64,000 nt of DNA from Cognatundibacterium crateris (GTDB lineage Bacteria > Pseudomonadota > Gammaproteobacteria > Burkholderiales > Burkholderiaceae_D): positions 164,692 through 228,691 of the forward strand of contig NZ_JAABOS010000008.1 of assembly GCF_010078235.1 (NCBI RefSeq). Direction: 5' to 3'. The translations under genes were made by a program, and so were the position numbers. The stretch's first letter is position 1; the number at the start of each line of letters is the position of its first letter. Positions 29,182 to 38,124 of the stretch are shown here, piece by piece. The notes under the pieces were generated by a model. It saw nothing but the letters and a program-made list of their open reading frames with translations, made no database searches and was not told where the DNA came from.

Positions 29182-29790
29182 TTAAGCGTCAGCGATGGTG
29201 ACATGATGGCCAGATACCGAGATTTTCCCCTCGATGAACTGGCGTACTGCACGTGGATAAATGATGTGTTCCTGCCTGAGCACACGCTGCGACAGGCTGT
29301 CTTCTGAGTCGTTATTCAATACTTCCACCGCTGCCTGCGCAACAATGGGACCATGATCGAGTTCTGCAGTCACAAAATGCACGGTAGCGCCATGCAATTT
29401 CACACCCGCGTCCAATGCCTGCTGATGCGTATGTAAGCCCACAAAACTAGGCAGCAGGGATGGATGTATATTCAGCATACGCCGCGCATAGTGCGCAACG
29501 AAGGCCGGAGTCAGGATACGCATAAAACCAGCCAGCACGACCAGATCAGGTTCAAATTCATCGATCTTTTGCTGTAAGGCAGCGTCGAATGCATCTCTGC
29601 TGCTGAACTCTTTACTGACGACGACTGCCGTCGGTATACCATGGGAAGCGGCAAAGGCCAGACCAGCGGCATCTGCTTTATTGCTGATCACAGCAGCAAT
29701 CTGCGCAGGCCATTGCTGGGCGATACAGGTTTCAACAATCGCCTGCATGTTACTGCCACGGCCGGAAATAAGGATAACGATCTTTTTCAT
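29182..29790 (-). CDS. purN: Phosphoribosylglycinamide formyltransferase PurN
   Basis: A 202-residue enzyme that transfers a formyl group from 10-formyl-THF to GAR in purine synthesis. It begins KKIVILISGRGSNMQAI. The catalytic stretch MLNIHPSLLPSFVGLHTHQQAL contains the conserved Asn-His pair, and HFVTAELDHGPIVAQ is the folate-binding part. ATG 29790 is chosen because homologues begin there; a 12-residue upstream extension is rejected. Length is typical. Confidence 0.95.
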   Translation of the reverse strand: MKKIVILISGRGSNMQAIVETCIAQQWPAQIAAVISNKADAAGLAFAASHGIPTAVVVSKEFSSRDAFDAALQQKIDEFEPDLVVLAGFMRILTPAFVAHYARRMLNIHPSLLPSFVGLHTHQQALDAGVKLHGATVHFVTAELDHGPIVAQAAVEVLNNDSEDSLSQRVLRQEHIIYPRAVRQFIEGKISVSGHHVTIADA

Positions 29791-29885
29791 GGGCGCATTG
29801 TAACGCTGACAGGCACTTTGCCCCAAGTAAAAATGCCAGCAGGCATGAGCAACTGCTGGAAAACGGTGATTTTTTCAGTGCTCAA

Positions 29886-30293
29886 TCAGGAATAAAATAC
29901 CCTAAAAGCAACTTTTCTTTGCCCCCAATCTTCCGCTGCGTCCTGCAGAATTTCCAACAAAATATCAGCCGCCGCTGCATCGAAATCAGCCAGCACAGGC
30001 AGATTTTCCAAGACCAACACGATGCCTGTTGCCTGACCAGCGTCCAGTTCGCTCAGACTATCTGCGAGTGCATCAAAGTTTGCGCCGTAATGCGAAGGAA
30101 AATGCAGGGCCTGACCTATCGCTCTCAATACTGCTTTTTTAGAAGCAGCATGCGCCAGGTCAACATGAAAATACAGCTGGTCATGGCTGGCGGCCTGTTG
30201 CTGCCAGTGCGTAGCCTTACTGTCCTGTAAAGGCAAAACAGATGCAAGCGGTAAAGCGCTCAATGACAGGCTGACTGGGGAAGGCATATTCAT
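29886..30293 (-). CDS. Barstar-family RNase inhibitor
   Basis: A 135-residue cytoplasmic protein. The C-terminal 95 residues are barstar-like: AIGQALHFPSHYGANFDALADSL, in which D74 and D78 match barstar D35 and D39, the residues that plug the RNase active site. The first 35 residues are an extra non-conserved segment. It follows the RNase gene by 23 bp on the same strand, so toxin and antidote are one operon. AGGA lies before the ATG. Confidence 0.9.
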   Translation of the reverse strand: MNMPSPVSLSLSALPLASVLPLQDSKATHWQQQAASHDQLYFHVDLAHAASKKAVLRAIGQALHFPSHYGANFDALADSLSELDAGQATGIVLVLENLPVLADFDAAAADILLEILQDAAEDWGQRKVAFRVFYS

Positions 30294-30316
30294 ACTGGGT
30301 CCTGTTTTGATTCTGA

Positions 30317-30688
30317 TTATTCTTTGATACGGCGAAAACTTTGGTAGTGATCGTCGGTGTAATAGTATTCACCCGAGCTGGCTGGCTCACCACCAGACAC
30401 GATACGACGCGCTCCACGATTTCTGGCGCCCGGCGTCTTCACTGTGTATTCATGGTAGTAACCACGCTTTTGTCTGGGCAATATGCCCTCATAGTTGCCG
30501 AATACCACGCCATCCTTGGCATACGGAAAAGGGCCACCCTGCTTAATCAACAGCAGTACAGACTGCGCCTCTCTCGGTAAATCCTGCACCAAAACCACAC
30601 CCGGCAACTCCTTGGCTGCGGCCAGGCCAGCACACAAACTCAGTACACAAAGCAGCAGCAGGCGACGAAAGTAAGAAAAATATTTCAT
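30317..30688 (-). CDS. Secreted guanyl-specific ribonuclease (barnase / RNase Sa type)
   Basis: A 123-residue microbial RNase N1/T1 family enzyme that cuts RNA after G. A signal peptide is seen at residues 1-25. Residues that match barnase/RNase Sa are E67 in NYEG (guanine recognition), E80 in YYHEYTV (catalytic base), the Arg pair in GARRI and H114 in TDDHYQ (catalytic acid). All catalytic positions appear intact. Its partner inhibitor gene is directly downstream. Likely roles are nutrient RNase, defence or competition; no secretion-system or immunity cluster is beside it. Confidence 0.92.
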   Translation of the reverse strand: MKYFSYFRRLLLLCVLSLCAGLAAAKELPGVVLVQDLPREAQSVLLLIKQGGPFPYAKDGVVFGNYEGILPRQKRGYYHEYTVKTPGARNRGARRIVSGGEPASSGEYYYTDDHYQSFRRIKE

Positions 30689-30780
30689 AGTTCAGCAAGG
30701 TTGATGTCAGCGCGCGAAGTATAGGGGAATCTACCTGTTTCTGCCTGAAGAAATGTCAGCACCGACGCACAGGCCCTGTT

Positions 30781-31947
30781 TCAGGCAAAAAAATCCAGCA
30801 CATCCTGTTTGCGCGCATTGGTATCGCTACGCCCCAGAGCGATCAGCTCACGCGTGTAACTGGATTCAAACAACAGGTAAGACGCCAGCGCTGAACCGCG
30901 CACTTCGGTCGCACCTATTCCACCCAGCATAGTTCTGACAGGCAAAGGCAGGCTGGAAATATGCCGGCTGGCAATTTCATCCAGCCGTTCTGATGGCGCG
31001 ATCACCAGGGTCCGTACCGGGCGCAAGGGAGTTTTTTCCAGCAATTCAGGCGGCAACATGGACAGGGTTTTGTTGATGCGCTCAACCCGCTCGATATCGA
31101 CCGCCAGACTATCGAGAAAGATACTGGATAAAGCATGGCCAGCTATCTGTGCCAGGCTGGGGTAACACGGACTTTCCAGCTGGGTGGCAGGTGGTTCGGC
31201 CAGGCGCCCGGCACCGATAATCATCACCTTACTGGCCCCCAGATGGATGGCCGGAGAAATCGGCGCTAACTGGCGCATGGAACCATCACCGCAATATTCC
31301 AGCCGCCCGCCCCAGTTCAGTGGAATCGCAGGAAACACAAATGGAATCGCAGATGAGGCCATCAAATGGACAACTGAAATAAAATCGCGCTGTGCCAGGC
31401 GCTGACTGCGTACCCAGGGTTCGATATTTTGCAAAGTCTGGTAAAACGTCAGATGCTGACCGGCGGTATACGAAGATGCCGTGACTGCTAACGCCTGCAG
31501 CGCACCGCTCTGCAAAGCCGCATCCAGCCTTGGCAAATCCAGCATACGGTTTAGTAAATCTTCTAAGGGTGAATTGTCGAGCAAGGAATTAGGCGGCGAC
31601 TTTCTCCATTTATTCAGTAACCAGCCAAACGACCACAGCGACAGCCAGCGCGCGCCGCTGCGTATCACGCCTAATGAATCAGCCCTATACACCTGCGCCG
31701 CTTCAAAGTTTTCCCAGGTATGCAGCACAGCAGACAAAGACGCGGCAAAATCATCGGCGCGACAAGCCAGCGCGGTGGCGTTGATGGCACCGGCAGAAGT
31801 GCCGCAAATGATGCCAAACGGATTGGTGCGAGCCGGCCAGCCAGCATCCTGCAGGATGCTGTGCATGGCATCCAGCACACCGACCTGATACGCTGCACGC
31901 GCACCACCGCCAGTTAATATCAATCCCGTTGTTGCTGTATTGCGCAT
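30781..31947 (-). CDS. Patatin-like phospholipase
   Basis: A 388-residue lipid acyl hydrolase. The oxyanion loop is TGGGARAAYQVG, the nucleophile elbow is GTSAG with S51, and the dyad Asp lies in GDGSMRQLAP near residue 219. No signal peptide is seen, so it is probably cytoplasmic or membrane-associated. The C-terminal 150 residues have no recognised domain. Substrate is unknown; phospholipid or PHA-associated lipid are the usual candidates. Confidence 0.9.
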   Translation of the reverse strand: MRNTATTGLILTGGGARAAYQVGVLDAMHSILQDAGWPARTNPFGIICGTSAGAINATALACRADDFAASLSAVLHTWENFEAAQVYRADSLGVIRSGARWLSLWSFGWLLNKWRKSPPNSLLDNSPLEDLLNRMLDLPRLDAALQSGALQALAVTASSYTAGQHLTFYQTLQNIEPWVRSQRLAQRDFISVVHLMASSAIPFVFPAIPLNWGGRLEYCGDGSMRQLAPISPAIHLGASKVMIIGAGRLAEPPATQLESPCYPSLAQIAGHALSSIFLDSLAVDIERVERINKTLSMLPPELLEKTPLRPVRTLVIAPSERLDEIASRHISSLPLPVRTMLGGIGATEVRGSALASYLLFESSYTRELIALGRSDTNARKQDVLDFFA

Positions 31948-32020
31948 GATGATCTCTTGGTTCTGATAGCAACACTCCCCCGCACCACAAGCAACCAGAG
32001 GGAAAGACGTTCACGAAAAA

Positions 32021-32048
32021 ACAAAAAAGGGCAAACTATGTTTGCCCT
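32021..32048 (-). terminator. Terminator after the HSD10-like dehydrogenase gene
   Basis: On the minus strand AGGGCAAA pairs with TTTGCCCT over a 5-base loop, followed by six Ts. It lies 90 bp after the dehydrogenase stop and before the patatin gene. Confidence 0.82.
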
Positions 32049-32137
32049 AGTGTATTAGTCAGACCCGCTGGTTGTCATGCTGCATGACAACAGAATCTAA
32101 GTAATCATCCTTCAAAACAACGTTTCACCTTAACGAC

Positions 32138-32896
32138 TCACTTAGGCTGCATGCGGATCGCGCCGTCCAGACGTATGGTTTCGCCATTCATCATCACATT
32201 TTCGATGATAGTTTTCGCCAGATGCGCGTATTCATCCGGCTTACCAAGGCGAGGTGGAAACGGCACCATTTTGCCCAGTGCATCCTGGACTTCCTGAGGC
32301 ATACCCAGCAGCATCGGTGTTTCGAAAATGCCTGGTGCGATAGTCATGACACGGATACCGTTACGCGACAAATCACGTGCCATAGGCAAAGTCAGACCGG
32401 CAACAGCAGCCTTAGACGACGCGTAGGCAGCCTGACCAATCTGGCCATCAAACGCAGCGACCGACGCGGTATTGATCATCACGCCGCGCTCACCGTGTTC
32501 AGCCGCTTCCGTCTTAGCCATCGCATCCGCTGCCAGGCGACACATATTGAAGGTGCCGACCAGATTAATGTTCACCACACGCTGGAATAACTCGAGCGGA
32601 TGCGGGCCGTCTTTGCCCACCGTTTTCACCGCAGGAGCAACACCCGCGCAGTTAATCAGGCCACGCAGCGTACCCATTGCAACGGCAGCAGCCACGACTG
32701 CCTGACCATCCGCTTCTGACGTCACATCACATTTGACGAATTGACCGCCAAGTTCGGCCGCCAGTTTTTCACCGGCTTCGACCTGTACGTCAGCTAACAC
32801 GACCTTACCGCCGTTCGCCACGATCATTTTTGCGGTTGCCGCACCCAGACCAGAAGCGCCGCCAGTAATAATGAATACGTTATGTTGAATTTGCAT
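32138..32896 (-). CDS. Short-chain dehydrogenase, HSD10/3-hydroxy-2-methylbutyryl-CoA dehydrogenase-like
   Basis: A 252-residue classical SDR. The cofactor motif TGGASGLG is at residues 12-19, NCAGVAP follows and the catalytic Tyr-Lys is in YASSKAAV. The [18 protein letters not shown] stretch and the [13 protein letters not shown] part are typical of type II 3-hydroxyacyl-CoA dehydrogenases that act in isoleucine and fatty acid breakdown. No other degradation gene is adjacent. A 20-bp palindrome 75 bp upstream may be a regulator site. Confidence 0.85.
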   Translation of the reverse strand: MQIQHNVFIITGGASGLGAATAKMIVANGGKVVLADVQVEAGEKLAAELGGQFVKCDVTSEADGQAVVAAAVAMGTLRGLINCAGVAPAVKTVGKDGPHPLELFQRVVNINLVGTFNMCRLAADAMAKTEAAEHGERGVMINTASVAAFDGQIGQAAYASSKAAVAGLTLPMARDLSRNGIRVMTIAPGIFETPMLLGMPQEVQDALGKMVPFPPRLGKPDEYAHLAKTIIENVMMNGETIRLDGAIRMQPK

Positions 32897-32971
32897 CGTT
32901 GTCTCTTTCTGCGTTATGAATCAATCCGTTCGCCAGATCCGGCGTTGCTACGCGGCCTGACACCTCAACAT

Positions 32972-32991
32972 TGACGTTTACGTAAACGTCA
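32972..32991. promoter_or_regulatory. Perfect 20-bp palindrome, candidate operator
   Basis: TGACGTTTACGTAAACGTCA, a perfect palindrome 75 bp upstream of the dehydrogenase ATG. It resembles the ACGT-rich sites recalled for MerR-family LiuR regulators of branched-chain amino acid catabolism, which would suit an isoleucine-pathway enzyme. The regulator assignment is an inference. Confidence 0.65.
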
Positions 32992-33075
32992 TATACGCAC
33001 ATTGTAACTAAAAACAGCCACGAATACAGAAAAAAGCGACTGAAAAGCCAGCCCCCGTCTCTGTGAACAGACATA

Positions 33076-33103
33076 AAAAAAGCGGACCAAAGTCCGCTTT
33101 TTT
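33076..33103 (-). terminator. Terminator of adk
   Basis: A 12-bp stem (AAAAAAGCGGAC with GTCCGCTTTTTT) and a 4-base loop, 17 bp after the adk stop. Confidence 0.92.
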
Positions 33104-33119
33104 ATGTATTCACTGCGAA

Positions 33120-33800
<681 letters not shown>

Positions 33801-33821
33801 TTATTGAAATTTTTGAGGACA

Positions 33822-33837
33822 GAGCAGCATGCTGCTC
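33822..33837. promoter_or_regulatory. 16-bp perfect palindrome in the adk leader
   Basis: GAGCAGCATGCTGCTC, 46 bp upstream of the adk ATG. It could be a hairpin in the 5' untranslated region or an operator. The rest of the 256-bp kdsB-adk gap is AT-rich and has no clear gene or terminator. Confidence 0.5.
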
Positions 33838-34032
33838 CGCGAATTACTTTTGTTTTCTCTATGTTTTACCTGGAACGCATCTCACTCTGCTTGAGGAAAT
33901 GAATTCTGTTCATTTTTTTCTTTTACCAGTAATAACACAGTATCTTTTCACGAAACTTACCACAATTTGCAGCACTCTTGATGCTTTGCCATGAAAACAG
34001 CGCAAACTTAGTGCTTTTTTTGCGTAATTTGC

Positions 34033-34785
34033 TTATTTCCGGAAAAAGGCGCGAACCCGTTCCAGATCCTCCGCCGTATCCACACCAGCGGCTGGACTGC
34101 TGGCCGTCACATGGACCGCAATCGCATAGCCATGCCACAGCACGCGTAATTGTTCCAGCGCTTCAATTTGTTCCAGTGGTGAGATCGCAAGCTTAGGATA
34201 ATTCTGCAAAAAATCGTTGCGATACGCATACAGACCAATATGGCGCAGTGGCTGATAAGCCTCAGGCAACCGGCTGCGGTCTTGCGCAAAGCCATCGCGA
34301 TGCCATGGGATGGTGGCACGCGAAAAATACAAGGCCTTGCCCTGTTTATCGAGCACGACTTTCACCACATTCGGATTAAATACTTCTTCCGGCAAATGCA
34401 GAGGATGCGCCGCCGTTGCCATCGGTACCGCTGCATTCACCAGCGCGGCAGTGGCTGCGATCAGTTCCGGGGCGATCAGGGGCTCATCGCCCTGTACATT
34501 GACGATCACTGCATCATCTGGCAAATCCATGCTGGCCGCGACTTCGGCAATGCGATCTGTGCCAGACGGATGATCGGCACGGGTCATACAAACCGGGATC
34601 TGATGCGCCTCACAGGCCGCGACGATGTCTGCATGATCGGTAGCGACCATAATGCGGCTGGCACCGGAGGCCAAGGCCTGTTCGGCAGTCCGCACTATCA
34701 TCGGCTTGCCGCCTATATCCGCCAAGGGCTTGTTCGGCAAGCGGGTCGACGCCAGACGCGCCGGGATAATCGCAATAAAACTCAT
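34033..34785 (-). CDS. kdsB: 3-deoxy-manno-octulosonate cytidylyltransferase KdsB
   Basis: A 250-residue enzyme that makes CMP-Kdo for lipopolysaccharide core. The N-terminal motif [16 protein letters not shown] binds [12 protein letters not shown] carries the metal-binding Asp, and [13 protein letters not shown] is also conserved. I begin it at ATG 34785, where homologues start; a 12-residue upstream extension overlaps the Trm112 gene region. It is the last gene of lpxK-trm112-kdsB on the minus strand. Confidence 0.97.
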   Translation of the reverse strand: MSFIAIIPARLASTRLPNKPLADIGGKPMIVRTAEQALASGASRIMVATDHADIVAACEAHQIPVCMTRADHPSGTDRIAEVAASMDLPDDAVIVNVQGDEPLIAPELIAATAALVNAAVPMATAAHPLHLPEEVFNPNVVKVVLDKQGKALYFSRATIPWHRDGFAQDRSRLPEAYQPLRHIGLYAYRNDFLQNYPKLAISPLEQIEALEQLRVLWHGYAIAVHVTASSPAAGVDTAEDLERVRAFFRK

Positions 34786-34795
34786 CAGCCGGTCC

Positions 34796-34981
34796 TCAGC
34801 GTGCGTCGACTTCTTCGGCACTGAGTGTGCGCGCTTCCTCTACCCACATGATGGGAATATCGTCACGTACCGGGAAAGCCAGTTTATCGCCATAACAGAT
34901 CAGTTCCTGACTCTCTTTTTTATAGGTCAGGGGACCTTTGCATACAGGGCAAATTAATACATCAAGCAGGCGAGCTTCCAC
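34796..34981 (-). CDS. Trm112 family protein (YcaR-like)
   Basis: A 61-residue small protein with [16 protein letters not shown] and a final [11 protein letters not shown]. It has the CPxCKG half of a zinc ribbon and one more Cys (ELICYG). Bacterial members are always near lpxK and kdsB, but their role is not well defined; in eukaryotes Trm112 activates methyltransferases. It starts with GTG at 34981, with GGAG upstream, and overlaps the lpxK stop by 20 bases. Confidence 0.93.
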   Translation of the reverse strand: MEARLLDVLICPVCKGPLTYKKESQELICYGDKLAFPVRDDIPIMWVEEARTLSAEEVDAR

Positions 34982-36005
34982 GCTTTTTCTCCAAAATCAT
35001 CGATAGTAAGTCAGCGGCAAAACCGGCACTGAGCTGCGCCTCAACCGGCACCACCCAGATGCGGGTATCGTTTTGCAACGCTGGAATTTGGCTACATTTT
35101 ACTGCATCCTTTTCCGTGATCAGCACGTAATCTGCCTGAGTCTGGCGGAAAGTCGCCGCATCAAACACCTGATGGTCAGCTAAAGGCAAGCGTTCGAAGC
35201 TACATCCGGCAGCAGTCAGCGTCTGAAAAAAACGCTCGGGATGCCCGATGCCGGCAGCCGCACACATACGCTGACCAGCAAACGAAGCCAGCGTGCGGCG
35301 CTGTTCCGGTGCGCTCAGTTGCCACGCCTGTTGCGTAATCAATTGCATACGCACCGCATCAGCTGGAACGCCGGGCACGGTGCTACTCTGCACATCAGGC
35401 GCAGCATTCAGAACGGTGAAATCGCGACGCCGGGACACCGGCTCGCGCAAAGGGCCAGCCGGCATCAGCCAGCCATTGCCAGCGCCGCGCTGATCAAACA
35501 ACACAATTTCCAGGTCACGCGCCAGATAGTAATGCTGCAGCCCATCATCCGCGATCAGCACATCGACTTCAGGATGATTCAGCAATAGCTGCTTTGCCGC
35601 AGCGACGCGGTCGCGCCCTACCATCACTGGACAGCCACAACGTTGCCGTATCAGCAGAGGTTCGTCACCAACTTGTGCCGCCTGCGCCTTGTCATCGACC
35701 GCCAGTACTTGCTGCGCAGCGGCGCCATAACCGCGTGACACCACGGCCGGATGCAGGCCAGCCGCCTGCAATTGCTGTACCAGCCAGATGACCAAGGGCG
35801 TTTTACCGGTACCACCGACAAAAATATTCCCAACTACGATGACCGGGATGGTCAAACGGGTTTGCGGCTTGTAACCCATTACAAACAAACCCATCCGGAA
35901 CTGTATCAGCACGCGAAACAATTGCGCCAATGGCCAGCACAGATACGCCAGCCAGCCGCGCTGCTGCCACGCAGCCATCACTTGCTTTTCCAGCCAGGCA
36001 CGCAT
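34962..36005 (-). CDS. lpxK: Tetraacyldisaccharide 4'-kinase LpxK
   Basis: A 347-residue inner-membrane kinase that phosphorylates the lipid A precursor to lipid IVA. One membrane helix is near residues 15-40. The Walker A motif GNIFVGGTGKTPLV, SRGYGAAAQQ and DDGLQHYYL are signature parts. GGAG lies 7 bases before the ATG. It overlaps the Trm112 gene by 20 bases. Confidence 0.96.
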   Translation of the reverse strand: MRAWLEKQVMAAWQQRGWLAYLCWPLAQLFRVLIQFRMGLFVMGYKPQTRLTIPVIVVGNIFVGGTGKTPLVIWLVQQLQAAGLHPAVVSRGYGAAAQQVLAVDDKAQAAQVGDEPLLIRQRCGCPVMVGRDRVAAAKQLLLNHPEVDVLIADDGLQHYYLARDLEIVLFDQRGAGNGWLMPAGPLREPVSRRRDFTVLNAAPDVQSSTVPGVPADAVRMQLITQQAWQLSAPEQRRTLASFAGQRMCAAAGIGHPERFFQTLTAAGCSFERLPLADHQVFDAATFRQTQADYVLITEKDAVKCSQIPALQNDTRIWVVPVEAQLSAGFAADLLSMILEKKRGSSPA

Positions 36006-36028
36006 GTTCTACTCCATTAAAAAATTCG

Positions 36029-36054
36029 GGGAGTCGACTGACTCCCCTTTTTTA
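36029..36054 (-). terminator. Terminator after exbD
   Basis: GGGGAGT pairs with ACTCCCC. Thymines follow on both strands, after a 3-base interruption on the minus strand. It lies 99 bp after exbD and just before lpxK. Confidence 0.6.
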
Positions 36055-36066
36055 TTTGCTGTGCTA

Positions 36067-36099
36067 CCGGCTGCTTAGCGATTCAGGCTAAGCAGCCGG
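36067..36099. other. 13-bp perfect inverted repeat between exbD and lpxK
   Basis: CCGGCTGCTTAGC pairs with GCTAAGCAGCCGG around a 7-base loop, with no T-run. It lies 54 bp after exbD, upstream of the terminator-like stem. It may be a Rho-linked stabilising hairpin or a protein site. Confidence 0.6.
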
Positions 36100-36152
36100 G
36101 TGCGTTGCTATTTTACGATGCAGCGCTTTTGGCAATGACCTTAACCACAAGC

Positions 36153-36605
36153 TTATTTACTGCGACTGCCAGTCTGCGCCGCAAACGTGACTTTCGCCAA
36201 ACCCGCTATACGCGCGGCTTCCAGCACATCGATCACAGACTGATGCGTCGCGGCACGATCCGCATTGATAATCACGACCGGGTCGACTGCCGCACCAGGC
36301 CTGGCTTCAGCAATCGCGGCTGAGGCACGTTTTAAATCCTCGGCCAGCGTTGCTGTATCCAGAAAGGACACAGGCTGTTCGTTGATCTTATAGCGTCCCT
36401 GCGCATCGATACCGATCTCGATTTGCTGTGGTTTATCCTGCGCTTTTTCTGCATCTGCAGTCGGTAAGGTGATCTGCAATTCAGTAAAGCGGCTGTAAGT
36501 CGTGGTGACCATCAGAAAAATCAGGATGACCAGCAATACGTCAATGAAAGGAATCAGGTTGATTTCCGGCTCTTCCCTGCCCTTGCCTTTACGGAAATTC
36601 ATCAT
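36153..36605 (-). CDS. exbD: ExbD-type biopolymer transport protein
   Basis: A 150-residue inner-membrane protein. The single N-terminal membrane helix carries the key Asp in INLIPFIDVLLVILIFLMV, and a periplasmic C-terminal domain follows. It forms a proton-driven motor with ExbB that energises TonB, or with similar partners. Its start shares one base with the exbB stop. The basic first ten residues (NFRKGKGREEP) face the cytoplasm. No tonB is adjacent in this window. Confidence 0.93.
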   Translation of the reverse strand: MMNFRKGKGREEPEINLIPFIDVLLVILIFLMVTTTYSRFTELQITLPTADAEKAQDKPQQIEIGIDAQGRYKINEQPVSFLDTATLAEDLKRASAAIAEARPGAAVDPVVIINADRAATHQSVIDVLEAARIAGLAKVTFAAQTGSRSK

Positions 36606-37210
36606 TACTTCCTGGCGCTGTGAACGACATCAACAAACTTCACAGCCTGTTGTTCCATTTCCACCACTAAGCCATCTACCAAAGCGCGGAAATGACGATA
36701 AGCCACCAGGGTAGGCATGGCGATCAGCAAACCAAAACCCGTGTTATACAAAGCCACCGAAATACCATGCGCGAGCTGAGCCGGATTGGCACCCGTCGCA
36801 GTTTGCGAACCGAAAATTTCTATCATACCGACGATAGTACCGAACAAGCCCATCAGCGGCGCCAACGATGCGATGGTGCCCAGCGTGGTCAGGAAGCGTT
36901 CGAGTTCATGCGCCACGCCGCTACCGGCTTCTTCAATCGACTCTTTCATGATGTCGCGCGGTGCGTGCACATTGCGCAAACCGGCTGCCAGTACTTTACC
37001 CAAAGGTGAATTGCCTGCGAGCTGAGTCACGACTTCCGGCGTGATTTTGCCCGACTGATAAACACGCACTACTTCATCCAACAAAGTAGGAGGTAATATT
37101 TTTTTACTGCGCAGTGAGAAAGTGCGTTCTATGATGAGTGTCATCGCAATCACAGAAGCAATAAGCAACAAATACATGGGCCAGCCAGCGGCTTGAAAAA
37201 TAGCGAACAA
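36605..37210 (-). CDS. exbB: ExbB/TolQ/MotA-family proton channel protein
   Basis: About 201 residues. Three membrane segments are expected, at residues 5-30, around 110-135 and 145-175; the MGLFGTIVGMIEIF segment is typical. The start is TTG 37210, because AAGGAG lies exactly 6 bases upstream and homologues begin MFAIFQAAGWPM; the frame stays open 31 codons further. It pairs with the adjacent exbD in a motor complex of the inner membrane. Confidence 0.92.
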   Translation of the reverse strand: MFAIFQAAGWPMYLLLIASVIAMTLIIERTFSLRSKKILPPTLLDEVVRVYQSGKITPEVVTQLAGNSPLGKVLAAGLRNVHAPRDIMKESIEEAGSGVAHELERFLTTLGTIASLAPLMGLFGTIVGMIEIFGSQTATGANPAQLAHGISVALYNTGFGLLIAMPTLVAYRHFRALVDGLVVEMEQQAVKFVDVVHSARK

Positions 37211-37454
37211 AAGTGACTCCTTGAAGGTTCTGAAATCTAAGCCCGCAATGTAGCGCGTTGCGTGCTGGCGGGCAAGTCCATTTGCCAATTTCCTGCCTGT
37301 CACATCATTTTTTCTTTAAGCTCGATATCCACTGTGGATTTACAAAAAATACAATACAGAACGAAATCTGAACAGATAAATGACAGCAACTGCCTGGCGC
37401 GGAATAATTGCTATTAAGAAACAAATAGCCAGAGCCTCAGCAAACCTGTGCGTG
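37211..37454. other. exbB upstream region
   Basis: AT-rich, holding the exbB promoter (reading left). ATCCACTGTGGAT (37327-37339) is a 13-bp palindrome with DnaA-box-like halves. No gene is seen. Confidence 0.4.
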
Positions 37455-37553
37455 TTTTACACAAATTTTGTGTGCAAGCCTGTGGACAAGATAACACAAT
37501 CGCACTAAGCCCATGATTTTAAACAATATTATTACCATGCTCAAGTTTTAAGC
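37455..37553 (+). repeat. DnaA/IHF module 1
   Basis: Box 1 TTTTACACA 37455-37463 (exact), box 2 TGTGTGCAA 37469-37477 (two mismatches), box 3 TGTGGACAA 37481-37489 (one mismatch), IHF-like 37506-37518 (one mismatch to YAANNNNTTGATW), terminal element 37539-37553. Confidence 0.75.
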
Positions 37554-37604
37554 AGCGTCAAAACCCCGTATAAGCAGCAATAGCGCATCCACAAAACCCT
37601 GCTT

Positions 37605-37703
37605 TTCTGCACACTTTTTGTGGAAAAGTGTGTGCACAATGCCGAAAATTCTGTCTAAGCGATTGATTTTAATCATTTTTACCATTCCGCTTATTTTTTA
37701 AGC
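37605..37703 (+). repeat. DnaA/IHF module 2
   Basis: Box 1 TTCTGCACA 37605-37613, box 2 TGTGGAAAA 37619-37627 (exact), box 3 TGTGCACAA 37631-37639, IHF-like 37656-37668 (exact), terminal GCTTA-N5-TAAGC 37689-37703. Confidence 0.75.
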
Positions 37704-37773
37704 AAAGCAAGAAAAAGAAGCAAACTCTGCCTGCTTTTCAGGCAGATTTAGTAACTTCTGCCATTCCGGGAAT

Positions 37774-37872
37774 TTCTGCACATAATTTGTGGACAAGATT
37801 GTGCAGAAGCCCGTGACAATGTCTTAAGTATTTGATTTACATCTGTTTTATCATTACGCTTAAATTTTAAGC
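37774..37872 (+). repeat. DnaA/IHF module 3
   Basis: Box 1 TTCTGCACA 37774-37782, box 2 TGTGGACAA 37788-37796, box 3 TGTGCAGAA 37800-37808, IHF-like 37825-37837 (exact), terminal GCTTAAATTTTAAGC 37858-37872. Confidence 0.75.
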
Positions 37873-37877
37873 AGCAT

Positions 37878-37910
37878 CCCTGTTTACCCCAAAACAGGGT
37901 GTTTTTTTTC
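37878..37910 (+). terminator. Plus-strand terminator-like stem inside the array
   Basis: CCCTGTTT pairs with AAACAGGG over a 6-base loop, followed by TG and eight Ts. No annotated plus-strand gene ends here, so it may end an unseen small RNA or simply insulate modules 3 and 4. Confidence 0.6.
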
Positions 37911-37952
37911 ATGCCAGGGATAGAAATTAACAACTCTCTTAAAAAAATCGGC

Positions 37953-38053
37953 TTTTTCACACAAATTTTGTGGACAACCATGTGAAAAAGATGACGATAT
38001 CCTTATAAGTCTCTGATTTAATTAAATATTTCCCAAATGCACAATTTTTAATC
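37953..38053 (+). repeat. DnaA/IHF module 4
   Basis: Box 1 TTTTTCACA 37953-37961 (exact), box 2 TGTGGACAA 37969-37977 (one mismatch), box 3 TGTGAAAAA 37981-37989 (exact), IHF-like 38006-38018 (one mismatch), terminal element degenerate at 38039-38053. It has the only +16 spacing. Confidence 0.72.
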
Positions 38054-38124
38054 AGGAACTAAGCAAATGACCAATCACGACGACATGTTTTGTACGGGCT
38101 GAAGTGGTGTGGAAAACCCGCTAC

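Noticed and set aside
37748..37981. 77-codon minus-strand open frame in the exbB-xseA gap
   Set aside because: It runs across two DnaA/IHF-like modules and their spacer, has no Shine-Dalgarno site and reads as low-complexity sequence.
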